From: Lewinellaceae bacterium
Lineage (GTDB): Bacteria; Bacteroidota; Bacteroidia; Chitinophagales; Saprospiraceae
NCBI GenBank assembly: GCA_020636375.1
Contig: JACJXZ010000003.1
Coordinates: 620,001-684,000 of the forward strand
Direction of reading: 5' to 3'
Length of the DNA stretch: 64,000 bases
Shown: positions 27,152 through 35,376 of the stretch, piece after piece
Layout: each line of letters opens with the position of its first letter
How positions within the stretch are numbered: position 1 is the stretch's first letter
Translations under genes and position numbers: made by a program
Notes under the pieces: generated by a model
What the model saw: only the letters and a program-made list of their open reading frames with translations
Databases searched by the model: none
What the model was told of the DNA's origin: nothing

Positions 27152-27811
27152 CTAAACATTGAGGTACGACATCAGCGCGTCGTAGCGCTCCTGAAGCGAG
27201 CCGACGTAGTCTGCCTCGTTGAAGGAGGCTTTGATCTCGTAGTCGAAACGCTCGAAAGTGGCGATGATCGACTGAATGTTCTGGCGATTGATCTTGATGG
27301 TGATGTCCACCCGGGTGGATTCCAGGTTGGTGGTAATGAAGGAACTCAGGACGGCTGCATTTTCCGACTCGACGATGCGGGCGATCTCCGCCAGGGAATA
27401 ATCGCGCTTGCTCATTTCCAGGACGACGATGCTTCCGGGTTCGGAGAAGGAGGCCGTTTGGGCAAAATACAGGAGCAGGGCCTCCAGGGTCACTACGCCG
27501 ATATAATTCTCTTCCTCGTCGACCACCGGGATGAGGGTGAGGTGATATTCGGCCAGCAGGCGGAGCAGCTCGTAAATATGGTCTTTCCGGCTGGCATAAG
27601 GCCGGACCATGGACAAGCTGAAGGAGCCGACTGGTTCGCCGGCATCGTAATTCAGGATATCGTCCTCGGATATAAGCCCCAGGAGTTGCTTGTCATTGAC
27701 GATCGGCAGGTGGCGGACGTAGAAGTCATCCATCATACTGATCGCTTCCTCTCCGGTGTCGGAGGTTCTCAGCGGAATAATGTCGTCGGAAATCAGTGTT
27801 TCAGCAATCAT
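27152..27811 (-). CDS. CBS domain protein with C-terminal ACT-like region
   Basis: A 219-residue protein. Two CBS motifs occupy about residues 1-65 and 75-130, which bind adenosyl nucleotides in this superfamily. Residues 140-215 look like an ACT-type beta-alpha fold (R-V-D-I-T-I-K-I-N). In Bacteroidota such proteins are commonly encoded close to nadK, as here. The ligand and the regulated process are unknown. Confidence 0.88.
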   Translation of the reverse strand: MIAETLISDDIIPLRTSDTGEEAISMMDDFYVRHLPIVNDKQLLGLISEDDILNYDAGEPVGSFSLSMVRPYASRKDHIYELLRLLAEYHLTLIPVVDEEENYIGVVTLEALLLYFAQTASFSEPGSIVVLEMSKRDYSLAEIARIVESENAAVLSSFITTNLESTRVDITIKINRQNIQSIIATFERFDYEIKASFNEADYVGSLQERYDALMSYLNV

Positions 27812-27956
27812 CGCATCTGTGTTCTGGTCAAAGTAACGTCAGTAAAACGAAAGTAAGGCATAGGCTGTTGAAAAAAATTCTGTTAAAGTCTCCTGCCTGT
27901 TGTATTCCTGTCGGTAATATTACGTTCCGGCGCATTTTCTGTTGCCCGCCGGGCGC

Positions 27957-28787
27957 TCACTCCAGAAGTTTTCTTTTCTGCGAGGTAAATTCTTCTTCTG
28001 TAAGCAGTCCTTTTTTCCGGAGTTCACCCAGCCGTTTGAGTTGTTCCAGCAGGTCGGGTTGCCCTTCCAGTACGTCCTGCTGTTCTTCGGGTTCTTTTGC
28101 CGGGGCTTCTTCCCCTGCCGGTTGCTGCCGGAGGCGAAAGCCATTTTTTTCAAAGGCTTCGAACTCCGGCTGTATCCGCAGGAAGGCCAGGGCGTCGTGT
28201 TCTTTGATGCGCTGGAAGTCGTTGAAGCCGTTCGCCACTGCCTGGTCGAGGTGATAAAAGGACTTTTCCGGCCTTTCATTCAGGGAATAGGCGCAGGCCA
28301 GGTTGAAATGGGTAGCGACGTCCTGTGGCTCAATATCCAGAGATTTATTGAAATCTTCAATAGCCCCGTCGTAATCATAGTCTTTATATTTTTTGATCCC
28401 GCTGGCTTTGTAGGGGTTGCTGCGCGGGGGGCGGGGCTTGGGGCGCTGGTACTGCCGTTGCTTCGGGGCATCGTATCGTCGGTCGTAGCGCCGTTCTCTT
28501 CTTTCTTCGCGCTGTTCTTCCCGGCCGCGGCGGCGGTACTCCCGCTCCCGGCGGTCGTAGTCCGTATCTCGTTTTCTTGCGAACTGCCGGTTGTACTTGC
28601 GGTCAAAAACCTCCTGGTCCATCGAAAAGAAGGCTATGGCATCGATCAACCCTACGATCCATATGACGGGGAACCAGCAGAAGATCAGATAAAAAATCCC
28701 CAATCCTGTCTGCCCCAGATAGAACCGGTGAACTCCAAGCCCTCCGAGGAACAGCGCTAATATGCCGGCTACATTCTTCTCCTTCAT
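27957..28787 (-). CDS. TM2-TPR-SHOCT fusion membrane protein
   Basis: A 276-residue protein with an unusual domain line-up. Residues 1-60 form a TM2 domain with two membrane helices and the motif G-G-L-G-V-H-R-F-Y-L-G. Residues 70-120 are an extremely Arg/Tyr/Asp-rich linker. Residues 125-200 are TPR-like (D-Y-D-G-A-I-E-D-F-N-K-S-L). The last 30 residues form a SHOCT helix pair (G-E-L-R-K-K-G-L-L-T-E-E-E-F). It probably acts as a membrane-anchored oligomerising or scaffold protein; the partner is unknown. Confidence 0.85.
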   Translation of the reverse strand: MKEKNVAGILALFLGGLGVHRFYLGQTGLGIFYLIFCWFPVIWIVGLIDAIAFFSMDQEVFDRKYNRQFARKRDTDYDRREREYRRRGREEQREERRERRYDRRYDAPKQRQYQRPKPRPPRSNPYKASGIKKYKDYDYDGAIEDFNKSLDIEPQDVATHFNLACAYSLNERPEKSFYHLDQAVANGFNDFQRIKEHDALAFLRIQPEFEAFEKNGFRLRQQPAGEEAPAKEPEEQQDVLEGQPDLLEQLKRLGELRKKGLLTEEEFTSQKRKLLE

Positions 28788-28818
28788 TTGCGGTATTGAT
28801 GATTGAAGCTATCCCGCA

Positions 28819-28920
28819 GGCTACCCGTCTAAGGTTGGACACTCGATGCTTTCGGCACACGCTTGGCCTCGACTCCGCTCGGCTTTCCCCTTTCTGCTGT
28901 CCAACCTTAGACGGGGAGCC
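28819..28920. repeat. Inverted-repeat element, copy 2 (ACCCGTCT type)
   Basis: About 102 bases. The left arm CTACCCGTCTAAGGTTGGAC pairs with the right arm at 28898-28920 with one or two mismatches. The flanks carry an imperfect 13-base direct repeat, GCTATCCCGCAGG (28808) and GCCATCCCACAGG (28918). The interior contains CGACTCCGCTCGG. It lies in the 322-base gap upstream of the TM2 gene; the rest of the gap is AT-rich and shows no gene. Confidence 0.75.
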
Positions 28921-29109
28921 ATCCCACAGGATAAACTCAATATAAACAATAATTTATAATAAAGACAATGGTCAAAGGTAGGTTTTGTTTTATCGAAAGC
29001 GGATAATGCTGAAATTTGTTAGACGACAGGGGGGCAATTGCCGATGAAACATGGGCAGCCAGTACCCGAAGTGCCCCTTTGGGGATAACCGGCCTTCGTT
29101 GCAGAGGCA

Positions 29110-30381
29110 TCAATGACGCCCTTTTCTTTTTCCGGGGGTAAAAATCTTACAGGTGAGCACGGTGAAATCGTCCGGATAGCTCTTTCCTCCTTTGAATATT
29201 TCCAGCCGTTCCATGAGTTGCCGGTTAAACGAGGAGGCCGACAGTTTGTAGTTGTTCCGGACAAAGCTGTAGAGCATTTCTTCGTTGAGATAGTCTCCCT
29301 TTTCATTTTGCAGGTCGGTCAGGCCATCCGTGAAGGACAGGACGATCGCTTCTCCTTCCAGGGGGACACAGCCAACCTCTATTTCCGGCAGTTCCGGGAA
29401 AGACCCCAGGATGGTGCAACCTTTATTGAGCAGGTGCATTTCGCCGTCATTGACCAGGACGGGCGGGTTGTGGCCGGCATTGACGTACCGCAGCGCCTGC
29501 TTTTCCGTGTCGTATTCTGCGATGAAAAAAGTAATAAAGCGCTCGCCCTGAGTGATGAGGTTCACTGAGGTGTTCAGGTCCCGGATAAAAGCATCCAGGG
29601 CGGTACGTTTGTTGATCAGGGTATGGAAGTTGGCCTGGAAGTTGGCCATCAGCAAGGCCGCCGCAACGCCTTTCCCGGAAATATCGCCCACGCAGAAGAC
29701 GATCTTTCCATCCCCGAACTCGATGAAGTCGAAGTAATCCCCCCCGACGCCAAAGTGAGGCTTGTATATACTGGCTAGTTCGTACCCCGGCTTGTTGGGC
29801 ATGTTGGTCGGGATGAGCATGCGCTGCATTTCGCTGGCCAGTTCCATTTCCCGTTTCAGGCGCTCCTGCTCCAGCTGGCGCTTGAACAAGCGTTTATTTT
29901 CAATCGCTACCGCAATGATGTTCGTGATGGTCGTAATGAATTGTACCTTGTTGTACATGTCTTCCTCTTCGCTGAAGCCTCCGATGAAGACATAGGCAAT
30001 GGGGTGTTCTTTGTGGCGGACCGGGATGACCACGTCGAACTGCCGGAACAGCGGATGCTCGGTGTCCTCAACGTTGTTGAGCCGGGTGTATTTTTCGAAA
30101 TGGCTGCTGATGTCCGCCGTCAGCAATTCCTCCTTGATACCGATGGAGGACGCGCAGGACCAGTCGTCCTCATCGCGGATGTAGAGCGCCATTTTCTTGA
30201 CGCCGATCTCCCAGCTGAGGAAGGATTTGTACATATTGAAAAGCCCTTCCGCCGAGACGTTATTGTTGATCGCCTGGGTGATATTCAATAGCCGGTTGAT
30301 CTGAAGTTGCTTCAGGTTCAGCTCCCGTTCGAGCGCCTCGATATTGGACAATCCTTTTCTCAGTTCAGAAAAACCAGACAT
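29110..30381 (-). CDS. GAF-SpoIIE type protein phosphatase (RsbU-like)
   Basis: A 423-residue PP2C-family serine/threonine phosphatase. Residues 20-60 form a coiled coil, 45-175 a GAF-type sensor domain and about 215-415 the SpoIIE catalytic domain. Metal-binding Asp residues are in G-G-D-Y-F-D-F, G-D-I-S-G-K-G and the C-terminal D-D-F-T-V-L. Such proteins dephosphorylate STAS antagonists in partner-switching circuits. No STAS gene is adjacent; an RsbW-like ATPase is encoded at 4735-5139. The start is the ATG at 30381; a GTG seven codons upstream is less likely. Confidence 0.9.
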   Translation of the reverse strand: MSGFSELRKGLSNIEALERELNLKQLQINRLLNITQAINNNVSAEGLFNMYKSFLSWEIGVKKMALYIRDEDDWSCASSIGIKEELLTADISSHFEKYTRLNNVEDTEHPLFRQFDVVIPVRHKEHPIAYVFIGGFSEEEDMYNKVQFITTITNIIAVAIENKRLFKRQLEQERLKREMELASEMQRMLIPTNMPNKPGYELASIYKPHFGVGGDYFDFIEFGDGKIVFCVGDISGKGVAAALLMANFQANFHTLINKRTALDAFIRDLNTSVNLITQGERFITFFIAEYDTEKQALRYVNAGHNPPVLVNDGEMHLLNKGCTILGSFPELPEIEVGCVPLEGEAIVLSFTDGLTDLQNEKGDYLNEEMLYSFVRNNYKLSASSFNRQLMERLEIFKGGKSYPDDFTVLTCKIFTPGKRKGRH

Positions 30382-30473
30382 TATGATTAAACTTAAGGAC
30401 ACAAACTATAGTAAAGATATAAAAAACCCCTGCTAGGCTTATAGCGAAAAGGCGAATTTAGCAACCTGTTAAC

Positions 30474-31595
30474 ATGAATATCACCATTCTCGAGCCATTC
30501 CTGTCCGGAAGCCATCAAAAATGGGCGGAAGGTTACCAGGCCCACAGCCGCCATGAAGTCCGGATACTATCCTTAAAAGGGCGTTACTGGAAATGGCGCA
30601 TGCACGGCGGTGCCGTAAGCCTGGCCGGGCAGTTTGCCGGCGGGGGCAGCAGGCCAGGCCTCCTCCTGGCGACCGACATGCTGGATGTGGCGGCATTTCT
30701 GGGCCTCACCCGGAAGCACACCGCCGGCATTCCCGTGGCCACCTATTTCCACGAGAACCAGGTCACCTATCCGTGGTCGCCGGCAGATGAAGATGTAAGC
30801 CTGCGCCGCGACAACCACTATGGGTTCATCAACTACACTTCAGCCCTTGCCTCGGGCCGCATTTTTTTTAATTCTCATTTCCACCGCCGCTCCTTTATGG
30901 ATGCCCTTCCGAGCTTCCTCGGGCAGTTTCCGGATGCCCGGGGCCTGCACCATGTCGGTGACATCCAGGAAAAAAGCAGCGTGCTTGCGCTGGGCATGGC
31001 CCTGAGCAGCCTCGACCTCGCCGGGAAGCCCGTCAAACATGCTGAACCCACCCTGCTCTGGAATCACCGCTGGGAATACGACAAGGCACCGGAAGAATTC
31101 TTCAATGCTTTATTCCGGCTCAAAGCGGAAAGGATTCCCTTCAAACTGATCGTCCTGGGCGCTTCTTATGAACAATCTCCCGAGATATTCCGAACAGCAC
31201 GCCACGTCCTCAAAGAGGAGATCATACACTTCGGTTATACCCAAAGCCGGCAACAATATGCCCGGCTGCTATGGCAGGCCGACATCCTTCCCGTCACCAG
31301 CCGGCAGGACTACTTTGGCGGAAGCGTAGTAGAGGCCATTTACTGCAACTGCTTTCCGCTCCTTCCCAACCGGCTTGCCTATCCGGAACACATCCCTGAA
31401 AAAGAACGCCATCGGCATCTTTATGAAAATGAGGAGGATTTTTATGCTAAATTGCGGGATGTGGCCTTAAATGTCCGGGCCATTCGGCAGAATGCGGCCT
31501 TCCGGCATTTTGTGGACAGGTACGATTGGAGTAATTTAGCAGCGGAGTACGACGAGATATTCGGCCAAATGGCCAGCGAAGCAGGAAATAAATAA
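30474..31595 (+). CDS. tRNA-queuosine alpha-mannosyltransferase-like (DUF3524)
   Basis: A 373-residue GT-B glycosyltransferase. The N-terminal DUF3524 domain starts with L-E-P-F-L-S-G-S-H-Q-K-W, the signature of the GTDC1/QTMAN family, and has Y-F-H-E-N-Q near residue 95. The C-terminal GT-1-like half has S-R-Q-D-Y-F-G-G-S-V-V-E-A near residue 285, the donor-binding part. The eukaryotic homologue mannosylates queuosine in tRNA-Asp; activity of bacterial members is by homology. It heads a plus-strand trio. Confidence 0.87.
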   Translation: MNITILEPFLSGSHQKWAEGYQAHSRHEVRILSLKGRYWKWRMHGGAVSLAGQFAGGGSRPGLLLATDMLDVAAFLGLTRKHTAGIPVATYFHENQVTYPWSPADEDVSLRRDNHYGFINYTSALASGRIFFNSHFHRRSFMDALPSFLGQFPDARGLHHVGDIQEKSSVLALGMALSSLDLAGKPVKHAEPTLLWNHRWEYDKAPEEFFNALFRLKAERIPFKLIVLGASYEQSPEIFRTARHVLKEEIIHFGYTQSRQQYARLLWQADILPVTSRQDYFGGSVVEAIYCNCFPLLPNRLAYPEHIPEKERHRHLYENEEDFYAKLRDVALNVRAIRQNAAFRHFVDRYDWSNLAAEYDEIFGQMASEAGNK

Positions 31596-31601
31596 TACGG
31601 T

Positions 31602-32399
31602 ATGAGGTTCATTGCCTACCAGGATAAGAAAATCGCCTACCAGGTAGAAGGGAAAGGCACCGCAGTGGTGCTTATCCATGGTTTTTGTGAAGACAGCAGC
31701 ATCTGGGAGGAATTCCAGGCCGACCTGCTTGAAGAAAGTCATCGCGTTATTCGCATCGACCTGCCTGGTTTTGGCCGGTCGGAGACGCTGCCTGGGGTAA
31801 GCATAGAACAAATGGCGCAAGCCGTACATGCCGTCCTGTTCAAATTGAAGGCCAGGGAAATCATATTCATCGGCCATTCAATGGGGGGATATGTCGGGCT
31901 GGCCTTCGCCCGCCTCTATCCGAAAATGCTGCGGGGCCTCGGCCTTTTTCATTCCCATCCCTACGCCGACAGCGAAGAAAAAAAGGAAAACCGCCGCAAA
32001 AGTGTAGAATTCATCAAACGGCAGGGGCACGCCCTTTTTGTCAAGCAGCTCATTCCCGGCCTCTTCAATGAGAAGTTTGCCAACAGCAATGCTTTCCTGC
32101 TGGAAAAGCTGACTTACCGGGCTGCCCGGGGGCAAAGCGCCGGGGTAATCGCCGCCCAGCAGGCCATGATCGAAAGGCAGGATGAAACGCAGACGTTATC
32201 CAGCCTCGACGTCCCGGTACTCTTCATCCTCGGAGAAGAAGACCAGGCCGTGCCGGCTGATCACGCCGAACAGATACATCTGCCGCAGACGGCCTCCATC
32301 CATATTCTGGAAAGGGTAGGCCACATGGGGTTGTTCGAAGCCAGAAAGAAAACGCAACGGATCGTCCGGCAATTTGTAGATTTTTGTGAAGAAAACTAA
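31602..32399 (+). CDS. Alpha/beta fold hydrolase
   Basis: A 265-residue cytoplasmic hydrolase. Oxyanion motif L-I-H-G-F-C near residue 25, nucleophile elbow G-H-S-M-G-G near 90, acid in G-E-E-D near 212 and His in V-G-H-M-G near 240. It follows the mannosyltransferase gene by six bases and so is translated from the same message. Possible esterase; the substrate is unknown. Confidence 0.88.
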   Translation: MRFIAYQDKKIAYQVEGKGTAVVLIHGFCEDSSIWEEFQADLLEESHRVIRIDLPGFGRSETLPGVSIEQMAQAVHAVLFKLKAREIIFIGHSMGGYVGLAFARLYPKMLRGLGLFHSHPYADSEEKKENRRKSVEFIKRQGHALFVKQLIPGLFNEKFANSNAFLLEKLTYRAARGQSAGVIAAQQAMIERQDETQTLSSLDVPVLFILGEEDQAVPADHAEQIHLPQTASIHILERVGHMGLFEARKKTQRIVRQFVDFCEEN

Positions 32400-32407
32400 G
32401 CCGACTG

Positions 32408-33115
32408 ATGGTTAAGGACACCTTGCTTTTTGTTCTGGCGATCGTCCCCGGCCTGCTTATCTGCTGGTACATTTACCGCATGGATAAGTACGAGAAGGAG
32501 TCCCGCCTGCAACTGGCCATAACTTTTGCCCTCGGCATGGCCATTACTTATCCGGTGCTGAAGATCGAGGCCTGGGCCACTTATTCGGGCTGGGGCGGGA
32601 CGCAAAACCTGGGTGCTGTATTTTTTTCTTCTTTTGTGGTAGTTGCCCTGACCGAAGAACTGGCTAAATACCTCGCTCTGCTGAGTTATCCTTATTCCCG
32701 CCCTTTCTTCAATGAACCCATGGACGGCATCGTCTACGCGGTGATGATCAGCATGGGTTTTGCCACCCTCGAAAATATCCTTTACGCCGGAAAATTCGGC
32801 TTTCAGACCACTCTCCTCCGGGCCTTCACCGCCGTGCCGGCTCACGCCTCCTTCGCTATTATTATGGGATATTTTATCGGGCGGTCCAAGTATGCTTTTT
32901 CGGTTGCCTCCAAAAGGCAGCTCATCGGCCTGGGCCTGCTTGTCCCCGTAACGGTACATGGCGTCTATGACCTGTTCATCCTGCAGGAATATTATGAAGA
33001 GCTCATGATCCTGGCCCTGGCCCTGCTTGGCGCCAGCATATACATCGCTACCAAGCTCATCCGGAAGCACCAGGAAAATTCTCCTTTTAAAGGGAATGAG
33101 GAAATGAATGAATAG
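32408..33115 (+). CDS. PrsW family intramembrane metalloprotease
   Basis: A 235-residue membrane protein with about seven hydrophobic segments. The family motif T-E-E-L-A-K lies near residue 80, and histidines are present in V-P-A-H-A-S-F near 145 and V-T-V-H-G-V-Y near 183. PrsW of Bacillus cleaves an anti-sigma factor; no anti-sigma gene is adjacent here. It is the third gene of the trio, eight bases after the hydrolase. The 3' end consists of GAATGA-type repeats. Confidence 0.85.
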   Translation: MVKDTLLFVLAIVPGLLICWYIYRMDKYEKESRLQLAITFALGMAITYPVLKIEAWATYSGWGGTQNLGAVFFSSFVVVALTEELAKYLALLSYPYSRPFFNEPMDGIVYAVMISMGFATLENILYAGKFGFQTTLLRAFTAVPAHASFAIIMGYFIGRSKYAFSVASKRQLIGLGLLVPVTVHGVYDLFILQEYYEELMILALALLGASIYIATKLIRKHQENSPFKGNEEMNE

Positions 33116-33128
33116 GAGCTTTGCCCAA

Positions 33129-33485
33129 TCATTCCTTCATTCCTTCATTCCTTAACTTCTCATTCCCCGCATGCCGTTCCGCATCCCGTTTGGTCTTCTT
33201 ATCGAGGTTTTTCTTTATGGCCTCAGTGAGGTCTATGCCGGTTTGGTTGGCCAGGCAGATGAGCACGAAGAGCACGTCGGCCATTTCGTCGCCCAGCTGG
33301 GATTTGGCGCTGGCGGCGTCTTCCGTCTTTTTGAAGGACTGTTCGCCGTACAGGCGGGCCATCAGGCGGGCCACTTCGCCCACCTCCTCCATTAGTATGG
33401 CGGTATTGGTCAGTTCATTATAATAACGTATGCCGACGGTGTTGATCCAGCGGTCGACGGTTTGCTGCGCTTCCTGGATGGTCAT
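33129..33485 (-). CDS. MazG-like nucleotide pyrophosphohydrolase
   Basis: A 118-residue single MazG domain that hydrolyses nucleoside triphosphates to monophosphates. The metal-binding motifs are E-E-V-G-E-V near residue 30 and G-D-E-M-A-D-V-L near residue 68. It is four bases from the dtd stop, so the two housecleaning genes are co-transcribed. The C-terminal end is encoded by a GGAATGAAGGAATGA-type repeat. Confidence 0.9.
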   Translation of the reverse strand: MTIQEAQQTVDRWINTVGIRYYNELTNTAILMEEVGEVARLMARLYGEQSFKKTEDAASAKSQLGDEMADVLFVLICLANQTGIDLTEAIKKNLDKKTKRDAERHAGNEKLRNEGMKE

Positions 33486-33486
33486 G

Positions 33487-33939
33487 CTATTCCGGGTTTT
33501 TGCTGTCTACAGATATGGTGACCGGGCCGTCGTTGACCAGGCGTACCTGCATCTCAGCGCCGAACTCCCCGCTCTGCACATCGCGGCCGGCGGTAATTTC
33601 CAGCACCTTGATGAACTTTTCGTACATCGGTATGGCGAACTCCGGCCGGGCCGCCCGGATGAAGGAAGGCCGGTTGCCCTTTTTGACGCTGGCGTGCAGG
33701 GTGAACTGGCTGACGACGAGCAGCTCGCCGTCCACGTCTTTGACCGAAAGGTTCATCTTGCCTTCCTCGTCGTTGAAGATGCGCATCTTGGCTATTTTGT
33801 TGCAGAGCCATTCGATGTCTTCGTCGGTGTCTTCATCCTCGATGCCGAGCAGGACGAGCAGGCCGGGGCCGATCTCGCCTACCGTTTTGTCGTTGACGGT
33901 TACAGAGGCTTCGCTTACGCGTTGTAGGATGATTCGCAT
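33487..33939 (-). CDS. dtd: D-aminoacyl-tRNA deacylase
   Basis: A 150-residue DTD that removes D-amino acids from tRNA. The motifs S-Q-F-T-L near residue 78 and N-D-G-P-V-T near residue 138 form the cross-subunit active site and are intact. The length is normal. It lies between the SRAP gene and the mazG-like gene on the minus strand. Confidence 0.95.
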   Translation of the reverse strand: MRIILQRVSEASVTVNDKTVGEIGPGLLVLLGIEDEDTDEDIEWLCNKIAKMRIFNDEEGKMNLSVKDVDGELLVVSQFTLHASVKKGNRPSFIRAARPEFAIPMYEKFIKVLEITAGRDVQSGEFGAEMQVRLVNDGPVTISVDSKNPE

Positions 33940-33998
33940 GTTATTAGTTGATGATTTACATGTTTTGAGGCTTCGGCAGGAGCCGAATATCCAAATTT

Positions 33999-34676
33999 TC
34001 AGAACAACGTCGGCTGCCCCCCGATCCGTTGGTGCAGTTCCGGGGAGTCGTTTTTCACCGAATTCACCTTGTCTGACACCTGATAGTAGTCCAGGATATT
34101 ATCCGGCGGAGGCTGGAGGAGTTCCATGACCTGTTCAAAAGAAAGGTCTTCGAGCCAATGTTCTTGTTTCTTGCGGGTGGGCAATACCATCGGCATGCGG
34201 TTGTGCAGCGGCGCCACTTCCTTATTGGGCGGGGCGGTAATGATGGAGAAGGTCTTCACCGCATAATCGTCTTTGTACCACACGTCCCAGATGCCGGCGA
34301 ACAGCAGCAGTTCGCCGTTTTTATGAAAGATGCGGTAGGGTATTTTTTTGCCTCCCTCGTTGCGCCATTCGTAGAAGCTGTCGGCCAGCACCAGGCAACG
34401 GCGTTTGCGGACAGGGATGCGGAAAGAAGGTTTGGACCCGATGCCTTCCATGCGGGCATTGATCATTTTGCCGGCATTTTTGCCATCCTTCGACCAATGC
34501 GGGATGAGCCCCCAGATCAGGTACTCCAGGCGTTTGGGATGCTCGTTGGTGATGACATAAGCATGCTGGGTCGGGGCAATATTAAAGCTCAGGCGCAGGT
34601 TCTGGCCGGTCTCTATGTCCCCCAGTTGCTCTTTCACCTTTTCCGGGGAGGCCACGAAGGAAAACCTTCCGCACAT
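33999..34676 (-). CDS. SOS response-associated peptidase (SRAP/HMCES/YedK)
   Basis: A 225-residue SRAP protein that crosslinks to abasic sites in single-stranded DNA. The ATG at 34676 places the catalytic Cys at position 2 (M-C-G-R-F), as required for this family; this decides the start against a longer frame that begins at 34769. Other active-site motifs are N-A-R-M-E, F-Y-E-W and L-H-N-R-M-P. Its leader lies against the proposed replication origin region. Confidence 0.94.
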   Translation of the reverse strand: MCGRFSFVASPEKVKEQLGDIETGQNLRLSFNIAPTQHAYVITNEHPKRLEYLIWGLIPHWSKDGKNAGKMINARMEGIGSKPSFRIPVRKRRCLVLADSFYEWRNEGGKKIPYRIFHKNGELLLFAGIWDVWYKDDYAVKTFSIITAPPNKEVAPLHNRMPMVLPTRKKQEHWLEDLSFEQVMELLQPPPDNILDYYQVSDKVNSVKNDSPELHQRIGGQPTLF

Positions 34677-34843
34677 ACGTTTCAATTTTTTTGTTCGGTT
34701 CAATCCGCCCTTGCCACATCCGTTTCCGGCATTTGCCAGGACCGGCAAAGTTTTTTCACCTCTGTCCACACAATTATTCTACCACAAATACTTTGGCCGG
34801 AGGATAACGTTGAAAACAAGCAGTTGGGGCGCTTCTTTTATGA

Positions 34844-34852
34844 TTATCCACA
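34844..34852 (+). promoter_or_regulatory. DnaA box, exact consensus
   Basis: TTATCCACA, identical to the high-affinity DnaA box of other bacteria. First of the strong boxes in the origin candidate. Confidence 0.6.
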
Positions 34853-34907
34853 CCCGTTTTTTGTGGTTTCCCTAAAGGTAAGAAAACCAGCCATTTGACG
34901 AAACCCT

Positions 34908-34916
34908 TTTTCCACA
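34908..34916 (+). promoter_or_regulatory. DnaA box
   Basis: TTTTCCACA, fits the TTWTNCACA consensus and has the same orientation as the box 64 bases upstream. Confidence 0.55.
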
Positions 34917-35107
34917 CGAAATGTGGGCCAGGGCCTTTATAACCGGCCCGCCGGCCCACATTGGCCAACGATGGCGTTTTCACATATATACATTAACTTC
35001 AATTGAATGGTTTTCCGGGGATAACTCCGGGCCTTTTCTACACCGAAAAAGAAAAAACGGAACGCCGTTGGAAAAAAAGTTTTGCAGGCCCGTAGTTTTA
35101 AACAAGC

Positions 35108-35160
35108 TGTGGGTAAGTTTGCAAAACGCAGAGCGCAAAAGGGCATCCCCCTGTGTAAAA
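35108..35160 (-). promoter_or_regulatory. Two DnaA-box-like sites in reverse orientation
   Basis: TGTGGGTAA at 35108-35116 and TGTGTAAAA at 35152-35160 read TTACCCACA and TTTTACACA on the minus strand, each one base from the consensus. They face the two plus-strand boxes and precede the AT-rich tract. Confidence 0.45.
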
Positions 35161-35179
35161 CCTGTGCAAACAGGCACAC

Positions 35180-35290
35180 CATATCTTAACTTTGAATTAA
35201 CCCAGGATTTACAAAAAAATTTCCTCACATATTAACACCCCTAATGATGAGCAGATTTTATTAAAATTTTTAAAATATATTGCTATTACC
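35180..35290. other. AT-rich tract, possible DNA unwinding element
   Basis: A strongly AT-rich stretch that includes ATTTTATTAAAATTTTTAAA. It is the most AT-rich stretch noticed in an otherwise GC-rich window. It also contains TAACTTTG at 35187-35194, an exact -7 box that could serve the heme A synthase gene with a leader of about 175 bases. Confidence 0.5.
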
Positions 35291-35376
35291 CGATCACGGA
35301 AAAAGTTTACGCCTCTGTGGCCAAACAAAAGTTTGTAGTATTGTTTCCCTAACGAATCGTTTCAAATCAAAGACAG

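Larger units (their letters stand above)
34677..35376. other. Candidate chromosomal replication origin (oriC)
   Basis: A 700-base stretch without a credible gene. It holds TTATCCACA (34844-34852) and TTTTCCACA (34908-34916) on the plus strand, and TGTGGGTAA (35108-35116) and TGTGTAAAA (35152-35160) in opposite orientation. Weaker matches lie at 34762 and 35163. An inverted repeat TGTGGGCC/GGCCCACA lies at 34922-34960, and an AT-rich tract at about 35180-35290. Gene direction changes here: 22 of 29 genes to the left are on the minus strand, 15 of 24 to the right on the plus strand. dnaA itself is not in the window. Confidence 0.6.

Noticed and set aside
33096..33170. Terminator between PrsW-like and mazG-like genes
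   Set aside because: The apparent symmetry comes from GAATGA/TTCATTCC repeats at the ends of both genes; arms are imperfect and there is no U run.
34921..35235. 104-codon plus-strand frame in the origin candidate
   Set aside because: Covers the DnaA-box region and part of the AT-rich tract, has no promoter or start context and no coding composition.
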